The notes under the pieces were generated by a model. It was not told the DNA's origin, did no database searches, and was given only the letters and a program-made list of their open reading frames with translations. A stretch of 64,000 nucleotides of DNA from Lysobacteraceae bacterium (GTDB lineage Bacteria; Pseudomonadota; Gammaproteobacteria; Xanthomonadales; Xanthomonadaceae): positions 230,204 to 294,203 of the forward strand of contig JAEUPQ010000015.1 of the NCBI GenBank assembly GCA_016789405.1, given 5' to 3'. The translations under genes and the position numbers were made by a program. This document shows, piece by piece, positions 8,292 to 19,517 of the stretch (the first letter of the stretch is position 1; each line of letters starts with the position of its first letter).

Positions 8292-9400
8292 GGTTGTGCG
8301 CGGGCTCCGAAATACACCCGCTCCGCCGCCCAGCGCATCGGTGCGCTGCCGAGCAGCAGGTCGAAGGGCCAGTCGTATTGCGCGTGGTCGAAGATCCAGC
8401 GCAGCGCGCGCTTGAACCGGTAGCGCGGCGCGGCGTCCGCGGCGATGCGTTCGGGCGAGGGGCCGCCGTCGCGCAGATGCCGGGCCAGGCCTTCGCCGAC
8501 CGCCCAGCCGTGCTGCCAGGCCGAGTGGATGCCGCCGGCGGTGACCGGGGAGACGATGCCGGCCGCGTCGCCGGTGAGGATCACGCCGGGCTTGGCGATC
8601 GGCGACACCGGACCGCCGCAGGGAATCAGTCCCGCACGGATCGCCGACGGCGGCAGGTCCCTCGGGATGCCGAGTTGCGTGCCCACGCGTTCGCGCAGTG
8701 CGGCCACGTCGGGCGTGCCGGCGCGGGCGACATCGTGGCGGAACGCCAGGCCGAACTGCACGCCGGTCGGATTCTGCGTGGCCCAGCCGATGTAGCCAGG
8801 TGCCAGGCGCTTGTCGATGAAGCAGTGCAGAGCGTCGGGTTCGTGCAGTTCGAGATCGGCGAATTCGTATTCCACGCCGTAGAGGAAGTCGCGCACCGCA
8901 CCGAGGCCGAAGCGCTGCGCGACGCGCGACTTCGCGCCATCGGCACCGACCAGCCAATGGGCATGTCCGACGCCCGGCAGGTGCCAGCGGCCGCGATGCG
9001 GCTGCGCGCTGCGCGTGGCATCGGTGAACGAATGCGCCAGTCGAAGGTCGACGCCCTGGTCGCGCATCTCGTCGGCGAGCCAGCGCATCAGGTTCGGCGT
9101 ATCGGTGGTGAGGAAGTAGTAGTCGGGCACCTGCAGCGCAACGTTGCGCAGGTTCGGGGCGTACATGCGCACCTTGTCGACGCGGCGCACCAGGTCGGCG
9201 GGCATGCGATTGAGCCAGGTGCGCTCAGCGGCTTCCTTCACGATGATCCCGGTGGTGTGCAGCTTCAGGCCCGGGTCGCGCTTGCGTTCCAGCACGCAGA
9301 CGCGCAGGCCGTATTGCGCCGCGGCCAGCGCGCAGGCGGCGCCGGCGAAGCTGGCGCCGACGATGACGAGGTCGTAGTCGCGTTCCGGGGTGGCGGCCAT
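8288..9400 (-). CDS. FAD-dependent oxidoreductase, geranylgeranyl reductase-like
   Basis: A 370-aa flavoprotein of the p-hydroxybenzoate hydroxylase/geranylgeranyl reductase superfamily. The N-terminal dinucleotide-binding motif is DLVIVGASFAGAACALAAA, with the FAD-ribose acidic residue in CVLERKR, and the second FAD motif is GVILTGDAAGIVSPVTAGG. The start at 9400 places the Rossmann motif about nine residues from the N-terminus. Relatives act on isoprenoid, quinone or lipid substrates, but the substrate cannot be read from sequence. It is the first gene of a coupled set with two small membrane proteins, suggesting a membrane-associated substrate. Confidence 0.85.
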   Translation of the reverse strand: MAATPERDYDLVIVGASFAGAACALAAAQYGLRVCVLERKRDPGLKLHTTGIIVKEAAERTWLNRMPADLVRRVDKVRMYAPNLRNVALQVPDYYFLTTDTPNLMRWLADEMRDQGVDLRLAHSFTDATRSAQPHRGRWHLPGVGHAHWLVGADGAKSRVAQRFGLGAVRDFLYGVEYEFADLELHEPDALHCFIDKRLAPGYIGWATQNPTGVQFGLAFRHDVARAGTPDVAALRERVGTQLGIPRDLPPSAIRAGLIPCGGPVSPIAKPGVILTGDAAGIVSPVTAGGIHSAWQHGWAVGEGLARHLRDGGPSPERIAADAAPRYRFKRALRWIFDHAQYDWPFDLLLGSAPMRWAAERVYFGARAQP

Positions 9401-9538
9401 GCGGGTTCCGTCGGTGGGGACGGGAGGCAATGTCGACGCCCCGCGCGGGCAGCGTGTGGCGGCTGCGTGAAGTCCGACTTCATCCAGATGCCAGCTGGAA
9501 TTGTGTAACCGCCTCCGGCGCACGTACCCTTCCGAGCC

Positions 9539-9964
9539 GTGAACAGATCCGCCCGCCACCGCCGCGCTGCGTCCCGACGTTTCCGCGTCATGCCCGGTCG
9601 ATGGCTGGTTGTCCTGCTGCTGTTCGGTTTCGTGCTGCAGCCGGTCATGGCCACATACGGCCAGTTGCATGAAACCCTGGCGCATATGGGCAGCGACAGG
9701 TCGCATGTCGAAGACGATGCGCATGTCGAAATGGCAGCGACACGGACCGCTGAGAGTCCCGGCGAGGATTCTCGCGAGGATCTCGGCGTATTCCACGCCT
9801 TGTCCCACCACGCCCACTGCTGCGCGCAGCCGCAATCGCTGCCGCCATCCAGCCTGCCGGCGCTACCGCCGGCCCTTGCGGGAACGTGTCCGCCCAGCGT
9901 CGATCCCGACGCTTCGCCGGATTCCCGTTTCGAGACCCCCTTCCGACCTCCGATCGTCGCGTGA
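9539..9964 (+). CDS. CzcI-like periplasmic His/Cys-rich protein
   Basis: Up to 141 aa from GTG 9539. An internal ATG at 9590 gives a 124-aa protein with a better signal peptide (MPGRWLVVLLLFGFVLQPVMA), and I consider that start more likely. The mature part contains metal-ligand residues, including HALSHHAHCC and several His/Met/Asp. It directly precedes czcCBA on the same strand, the position of czcI in the Cupriavidus czcICBA operon, where CzcI is a small periplasmic protein affecting regulation. Sequence families of this kind are poorly conserved, so the call rests on position, signal peptide and composition. Confidence 0.6.
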   Translation: MNRSARHRRAASRRFRVMPGRWLVVLLLFGFVLQPVMATYGQLHETLAHMGSDRSHVEDDAHVEMAATRTAESPGEDSREDLGVFHALSHHAHCCAQPQSLPPSSLPALPPALAGTCPPSVDPDASPDSRFETPFRPPIVA

Positions 9965-10018
9965 CGACCGCCGGCACGATGCCGGCATCCGCTTTCACAT
10001 CGACATCGGAGCAATTGA

Positions 10019-11331
10019 ATGTACATGCGACTCGCGGCCCTGGCCGCATGGGTCGTGGCGTCTGCGTTGGCATGGCCGGTCCATGCCAACGAGCGCCAGA
10101 CCCCGGACGACCCGGCCCCGGACAGGCTGACCCTCGACGACGCCTTCGCGCGCGTCGCCACCCATCGAAACAAGACCCATCCCGACCTGCGCCTGTTCGA
10201 GGCGCGCCGCGATGTCCTGCAGGCAGAGCGCGACCGCGCCGGCCAGCGGCCGCCGCTGACGCTCGGCGCCACGCTCGAGAACGCGTTCGGCAGCGGCGAC
10301 AGCCGTGGACTGCGCGAAGCGGAGCTGACCTTGAGCCTGGCATCCGTGCTGGAGCGCGGCGGCAAGCTCGACGCGCGCCGGACGCTGGTGCAAAGCCGCA
10401 TCGATGCGCTCGCCATCGAACGCGAGACCACGCGACTCGATCTGCTGGCGGAGGTCGCGCGCCGCTACCTGACGGCGGTTGGCGCCGAGCGACAGCTTGC
10501 GATCGCCGAGCAGGATATCGCACAGCGAAAGCGCACCGTTGCCGCGGCGCGACAGCGGCTGCAGGCCGGCGCATCGCCGGAATCTGTGGTGTTCACTGCG
10601 CAGGCAGCGCTGGCGCGGGCCGAGCTTGATCGGGATCGTGCCGCGCAGCGCGGGATCGCGGCACGCCAGCACCTGGCTGCACTGTGGGGCGAACGCGATC
10701 CGCGTTTCAGGGTCGTGGCCGGTGATCCGGCCTTGCCGGACATCGCGACGCCGGAGGCATTGGCGGCGCTGCTTGATGAGACGCCCGAATTGGCTCGGTT
10801 CGCGGACGAGCGGCGCATCGGCGAGGCGCGCCTGCAGCTTGCGCGCAGCGAGGCGACGCCCGATCTCGACTGGCAGGTCGGCGTGCGTCGACTGCAGGCC
10901 GATGGCGACGTCGCCCTGATCGGCGGCGTGTCGATGTCGCTGGGCACGCGTCGCCGTGCCGAGCCCGTTATCCGTGCCGCTGAGGCCGAACTCGCGACGG
11001 TGGAGATCGAGCGCGAAGCGCGCGGCATGGCGCTCTATTCGACGCTGGTCGATGCGCATGGCCGCTATCGCGTGGCGCGCATCGAAACGCGACGCCTGCG
11101 CGACGAGGTGCTGCCGAAACTGGTGCAGGCCGAGTCCGCCGCCGAGCGTGCCTATCGTGCCGGCGCGATCAGTTACCTCGAATGGGCGCAGTTGCAATCC
11201 GAACGCACCGCCGCCCGCAGACAGCAGCTCGACGCCGCGCTCGAAGCGCAGCGCGCGCTGATCGAACTCCAGCGACTGACGGGACAGGCGCTTGTCGTCG
11301 CCCGGAACGCACAAGAACAAGGAACTTCCCG

Positions 11332-11335
<4 letters not shown>
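10019..11335 (+). CDS. czcC: Outer-membrane efflux factor CzcC (TolC family)
   Basis: A 438-aa outer-membrane/periplasmic channel of a tripartite metal exporter. It has a signal peptide (LAALAAWVVASALAWPVHA) and the duplicated TolC-family coiled-coil architecture (for example EARRDVLQAERDRAGQRPP and QAALARAELDRDRAAQRG). ATG 10019 and ATG 10025 are both possible starts. The stop overlaps the czcB ATG by four bases. In the complex it forms the exit duct for ions pumped by CzcA. Confidence 0.9.
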
Positions 11336-15829
<4,494 letters not shown>

Positions 15830-15845
15830 GCATTCCGGCTCGGTG

Positions 15846-15875
15846 CTCCCGCGACCGCACCACGGGTCGCGGGAG
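15846..15875 (+). terminator. Candidate terminator between convergent czcA and small membrane gene
   Basis: A perfect 11-bp stem (CTCCCGCGACC at 15846-15856 and GGTCGCGGGAG at 15865-15875, 8-nt loop) lies 17 bp after the czcA stop and just beyond the stop of the convergent gene at 15883. There is no T-run, as is common for GC-rich genomes. It could serve both directions. Confidence 0.6.
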
Positions 15876-15882
15876 TCGCCGG

Positions 15883-16083
15883 CTACAGTTCCCTGCGCGA
15901 TGAATCGTCGTCCTTGGACGACGACTTCCGCGGCGGGCGCACACCCCAGCTGAGGACGCTGCCCACGAGGGCGATGCCGAACCCGCACCAGCCGACGACG
16001 GCGCTGACGCCGCCGAACCAGCTCATGACGATGATGACGGTGCCAATGGCCCAGAGCCACCAGGCGATCTGTTGTCTGTCCAT
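15883..16083 (-). CDS. Small two-helix membrane protein
   Basis: A 66-aa protein starting MDRQQIAWWLWAIGTVIIVM with two hydrophobic segments (about residues 6-23 and 26-47) and a charged Lys/Ser/Asp-rich C-terminus (RKSSSKDDDSSRREL). The frame extends upstream to 16128, but ATG 16083 puts the helix at the N-terminus. It is convergent with czcA. I recognise no family. Confidence 0.55.
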   Translation of the reverse strand: MDRQQIAWWLWAIGTVIIVMSWFGGVSAVVGWCGFGIALVGSVLSWGVRPPRKSSSKDDDSSRREL

Positions 16084-16267
16084 CCGGGATCCGTTGCGTC
16101 GCGCGAAGGGGGGCATTGTAAGCCCCAACGCGCGGCTCCTGGCACTGGACCGAAGCGCATCGCAAGTTTTCTCGATGGTGCGTCAACCGGAATACATCTG
16201 CATGCGTTGATGTCGCGAGCGTCGCCAGGGGGAGCCCACGGAAGCATCGTCGGGTCTGCGCGCGCTC

Positions 16268-16358
16268 CGCGGCATCGGGCATGCCGCGCGTCGATGGTGG
16301 CCGGGTGTGCGCACGCCGGACCACCATCGTACGGATGCGGGCGCGCATGGTGCGCCCG
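16268..16358 (+). promoter_or_regulatory. Cluster of three hairpins in the 350-bp non-coding leader of the glycosidase-like gene
   Basis: Three inverted repeats follow one another: CGCGGCAT/ATGCCGCG (16268-16275 and 16281-16288); CGATGGTGG/CCACCATCG (16292-16300 and 16321-16329), extended inward by CCGG pairing and GTG/CAC; and CGGGCGC/GCGCCCG (16338-16344 and 16352-16358). They lie in the gap 16084-16434, which otherwise holds no credible gene, about 75-170 bases before ATG 16435. A structured 5' leader, a repetitive palindromic element, or tandem regulator sites are all possible. Confidence 0.55.
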
Positions 16359-16415
16359 ATCCCGCCGCCACATCGCGTGGCGCGCGGGGGCTCTCGCGTT
16401 GTTTCCCCAACATCC

Positions 16416-16430
16416 ATTCATGGAGTGAAT
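16416..16430 (+). promoter_or_regulatory. Ribosome site in the loop of a short hairpin
   Basis: ATTCA-TGGAG-TGAAT forms a 5-bp stem whose loop carries the GGAG Shine-Dalgarno core ending nine bases before ATG 16435. It supports the chosen start. Any effect on translation is speculative. Confidence 0.35.
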
Positions 16431-16434
16431 CTGC

Positions 16435-18507
16435 ATGACCAATACCGCCATCCCCGCCGGGGGTGCCGTACGCGCGTGGGCGATCGGCCTTGCCGGTTGT
16501 GTCACCGTCGCAATGTCCCTGTTTGCTTTCAATCATCCGCATGCGCCCGAGGACATCGTCCGAAAGGACGACGCCAGCTCGTCTCGTACAACCGGTGCCT
16601 CGCAGATCATGAGTCGCCCGTCACTGATCGAGGCGGCCGCCGCGCCGGGCACGCCCGGATCGCGGCATTACTCGGGCATGGGGCTCAACCTCGGCTCCTT
16701 CGACTACTGGTCCACCGACTTCCCGACCATCGACCAGTTCAAGCGCGCGAGTCCGTGGATCACCAGCAACGGAAATACCTGGGATACCGGCGAAGAAGGG
16801 AAGCTCGACCTCGATGCCAACGGTTGGGTGAAAAGCCTGCCTGCCGCGAACGACACGAATGTGCGCTATCGCCACGTGGTGGCGGTGCTGTTCCAGGGCG
16901 ATGGCGGGGCGCATCCGGGCGGCGTCTACACCGTGCTCTACGACGGTGCCGGCACCATCGAATACGGCGGCGTGAGCGTGGTCTCGCGCGAAACCGGCAA
17001 GGACCTCGTCGACGTGCCCGGCGCTGGTGGCACGTCCATGACGATCAACATCAAGGCCACGACGCCGGGCAATCACATCCGCAACATCCGCGTGATCCCG
17101 CCGGGCGGTGTCTGCAGCCTCGCCCAGCGCGTGCATGTCCGCTCCGCAGCGGACTGCGCCGCCAATGGCACCGGGCAGTACACGTCGCTGCTGACATTGT
17201 CCGAAGTGCAGAAACAGGCCTGGTTCCCGAATTTCCTCGGTGATCTCGCCGGCGTCCGCACGCTGCGCTTCATGGACTGGGGACGCACGAACAGCTCCAC
17301 GCTGTCGAAGTGGGCGGATCGCCCGAAGTGGGACGATGCCACCTGGACCGGCTCCCACGGCGTACCGGTCGGCGCCATGATCCAGCTCGCCAATGCGGTC
17401 AAGGCGGATGCTTGGATCAACCTGCCGACCCGCGTCGACGACGACTACGCACGTCGCTTTGCGCAGACCGCGAAAGCGAATCTGCATCCGGCGGCGAAGC
17501 TCGTCCTTGAGTACACGAACGAGCCCTGGAACACGTTCGGTCCGTTCTACGTCAACTACAAATGGCAGCTCGATCGCGCGAGCGAGCCGGGCGCGTTCGG
17601 AACGCCGCCGCGCGGTCGCGAGTTCGAATGGGAGCAGAACTGGCATGCGTTCCGTGCCGCGAGCCTGTGCGACATCGTGAAGACCGAGTTCGGTGCGGAC
17701 GCTGGTCGCGTGCAGTGCGTCGTCAATACGCAGGCCGGCGGTGGCTGGTGGAATGCCCTCGACTACAGCCTGAAGTGTCCGCTTGCGCTGGAGAAGCGGG
17801 GCGGGCGGCCGTGCGCGGACAGTTTCGATGCCGTCGCCATCGCGCCGTATTTCGGCGGCTACATCGGCAACCCGGATGGCAACACCTACCGCATCCACAA
17901 GCACATCCTCGACAACTGGATGACGCAGGGCGATGGCGGCATCGCGAAACTGTTCGAGGAATTGCGTGCGCGCGATGCGGCCGACCAGCCGTTGGCGAAG
18001 ACGCCCTTGTCCGACCTCGTGAAGACCGGCCAGCCCGATGCGGTCGGTGGCGCGCTCGCGCAGTCGCGCGGCTGGATGAACCAGTACGCCTCGTTCATCG
18101 CGAACAACGCGAACCTTCGCTATCGCAAGCCGATCTTCGCCTATGAAGGCGGCCAGCACATGATCCAGAGTTTCTACACCTGCAAGGGCGCGGACCATCC
18201 GGACCCCGATCCGGCGGATTGCCCGCAGGTCGAGGCCGAGTTCCGCAGGAAGTGGCAACCGCTGCTGGTCGCGGCGAACAGGCACGAGCGGATGGGCAAG
18301 ACCTACCAGGAGATGATGCTCGACTGGCGTGGGTCCGGCGGACAGGTCTTCACGCAGTTCAACTTCGTGCAGGCCTACAGCGTTTCGGGCACATGGGGCC
18401 TGAAGGAATCGCTGTTCAGCCCGCTGGATCGCAGCCCGAAGTGGCGTGCGATGCTGCCGTACCGCGACAGCATCCCGTGCTGGTGGGGCAACGGCTGCGA
18501 GCAGTGA
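16435..18507 (+). CDS. Secreted glycoside hydrolase-like protein ('cellulose-binding protein' type)
   Basis: A 690-aa protein with an N-terminal hydrophobic segment at about residues 14-32 (signal anchor or uncleaved signal peptide). The region around SRHYSGMGLNLGSFDYWSTD and LDLDANGWVKSLP resembles proteins often annotated as cellulose-binding. A putative TIM barrel follows: LEYTNEPWN places a candidate acid/base Glu at 363, and IFAYEGGQH a candidate nucleophile Glu at 571, consistent with clan GH-A retaining hydrolases. Eight or more Cys (for example VCSLAQRV, CKGADHPDPDPADC, CWWGNGC) suit an extracellular location. No cellulose synthase genes are adjacent. The substrate is unknown. Confidence 0.7.
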   Translation: MTNTAIPAGGAVRAWAIGLAGCVTVAMSLFAFNHPHAPEDIVRKDDASSSRTTGASQIMSRPSLIEAAAAPGTPGSRHYSGMGLNLGSFDYWSTDFPTIDQFKRASPWITSNGNTWDTGEEGKLDLDANGWVKSLPAANDTNVRYRHVVAVLFQGDGGAHPGGVYTVLYDGAGTIEYGGVSVVSRETGKDLVDVPGAGGTSMTINIKATTPGNHIRNIRVIPPGGVCSLAQRVHVRSAADCAANGTGQYTSLLTLSEVQKQAWFPNFLGDLAGVRTLRFMDWGRTNSSTLSKWADRPKWDDATWTGSHGVPVGAMIQLANAVKADAWINLPTRVDDDYARRFAQTAKANLHPAAKLVLEYTNEPWNTFGPFYVNYKWQLDRASEPGAFGTPPRGREFEWEQNWHAFRAASLCDIVKTEFGADAGRVQCVVNTQAGGGWWNALDYSLKCPLALEKRGGRPCADSFDAVAIAPYFGGYIGNPDGNTYRIHKHILDNWMTQGDGGIAKLFEELRARDAADQPLAKTPLSDLVKTGQPDAVGGALAQSRGWMNQYASFIANNANLRYRKPIFAYEGGQHMIQSFYTCKGADHPDPDPADCPQVEAEFRRKWQPLLVAANRHERMGKTYQEMMLDWRGSGGQVFTQFNFVQAYSVSGTWGLKESLFSPLDRSPKWRAMLPYRDSIPCWWGNGCEQ

Positions 18508-18538
18508 TCGCCTGAAACGAAACCGTGTGAAACGAAAT

Positions 18539-18564
18539 CGCCGCGATCCGTGAGGGTCGCGGCG
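18539..18564 (+). terminator. Candidate terminator after the glycosidase-like gene
   Basis: An 8-bp perfect stem (CGCCGCGA at 18539-18546, TCGCGGCG at 18557-18564), extendable by further pairs in the loop, lies about 30 bp after the stop at 18507. Upstream, TGAAACGAAA occurs twice (near 18513 and 18528). It sits between two convergent genes. Confidence 0.5.
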
Positions 18565-18643
18565 GTGCTACTCGGTGCTTCCAGCGTGCTGGATCGGGTG
18601 ATGGGCTGTCGCGGAAGCTGACCGCCACCCTGATTCAACTGGG

Positions 18644-19333
18644 TCAGCCAGATATTTCACTGACCAGGCCAATGGCGATCACCTGGCCTTGCATCTTGAT
18701 GAACATGTTTTCGCCGGCGGAAATGTCGAATTCACGGTCCAGTTGCCAGTCCGCCCAACCGTTTTCGCCACCGGTGGTCGTTTCCGCATCCAGGAGCGTC
18801 GCTCGTACCGATTTGCCCATGACCCAGAGGTCCATGGTTCGTCCGGGACGTGTGTCCAGTCCGTCGACATCGTCACGGTGACGCCACTGCATTGAGTCGA
18901 GCCAATACATTTCGGATCGAAATCGAGATGTCGGCACCGCTGGGTCGAGCTTCATCATGTCCGCATTGATGGTGTCGCGATCCTTCATGCCCTCGTGATC
19001 GGAGACCAATTGCATGACGTCGCTCATGTCGATGGAGCCATCGACTCCGATCGGCAGGAAGAATGCCGGGGTGTGCGCACCGTTCATGTTGTACATGTCG
19101 AGAAGATCCTTCATGAGCTGGATTTGCTCTTCCGGAGTCTCGCCGTATGCGATGTCGCCTTGGCGCTGTTCGGTCTCCAGCAGCAGGATCGAAATCCAGG
19201 GCATGTACGCTTGACGCGCGATCAGCACATGCTCGCGAAGGATCGGGTTCACGCCATTCCTGACATCGATCACCATCACCGCATGCTTGGCTGCAAGCGC
19301 GGCGTCCGCGATCCATTCCGGCGTGGCGTCCAT
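18644..19333 (-). CDS. Degenerate EF-Tu-like protein lacking NKxD and domain II
   Basis: A 229-aa frame from ATG 19333. Its N-terminal third aligns with EF-Tu domain I: RNGVNPILREHVLIARQAYM parallels [20 protein letters not shown] of EF-Tu, and EEQIQLMKDLLDMYNMNGAH parallels the helix before the SAL motif. The nucleotide-specifying NKCD is replaced by LETE, and the P-loop and DCPGH motifs are absent. The C-terminal 100 residues match EF-Tu domain III: SRFRSEMYWL against TKFESEVYIL, a central beta block, and VIAIGLVSEISG against TVGAGVVAKVLG. Domain II is missing. GTP binding is therefore not expected. The gene follows rluB on the same strand, and its base composition looks less GC-rich than its neighbours. 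No function is assigned. Confidence 0.65.
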   Translation of the reverse strand: MDATPEWIADAALAAKHAVMVIDVRNGVNPILREHVLIARQAYMPWISILLLETEQRQGDIAYGETPEEQIQLMKDLLDMYNMNGAHTPAFFLPIGVDGSIDMSDVMQLVSDHEGMKDRDTINADMMKLDPAVPTSRFRSEMYWLDSMQWRHRDDVDGLDTRPGRTMDLWVMGKSVRATLLDAETTTGGENGWADWQLDREFDISAGENMFIKMQGQVIAIGLVSEISG

Positions 19334-19374
19334 TGCCGCCGCCCGGACGTCGAGCGTTGGCTGCGCTTCGCGTA

Positions 19375-19515
19375 TCAGTGTTCGATGTCAACGCGAACAT
19401 CGTCGCCAAGCAGCAATAGACCATTGCCGGTCGGCAGGCGCGGGCGGGGGACATCCGAAGGCGTGGCTTGATGCCCGACTCCGAGCTTGTCCGTGATCTT
19501 CGACAGGAAGCTCAT
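19375..19515 (-). pseudogene. 46-codon frame, possible frameshifted N-terminus of the EF-Tu-like gene
   Basis: ATG 19515 lies two bases after the rluB stop with an AAGGGCGG ribosome site, and encodes MSFLSKITDKLGVGHQATPS... ending GDDVRVDIEH at TGA 19377-19375. Reading one base back at the final CAC codon (-1) continues as LIREAQPTLDVRAAA directly into the EF-Tu-like frame at 19333, giving a single 290-residue protein. One lost C (CACCTG to CACTG) would explain the break. Alternatives are an independent small protein, a programmed -1 shift, or a sequencing error. Confidence 0.45.
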
Positions 19516-19517
19516 GC

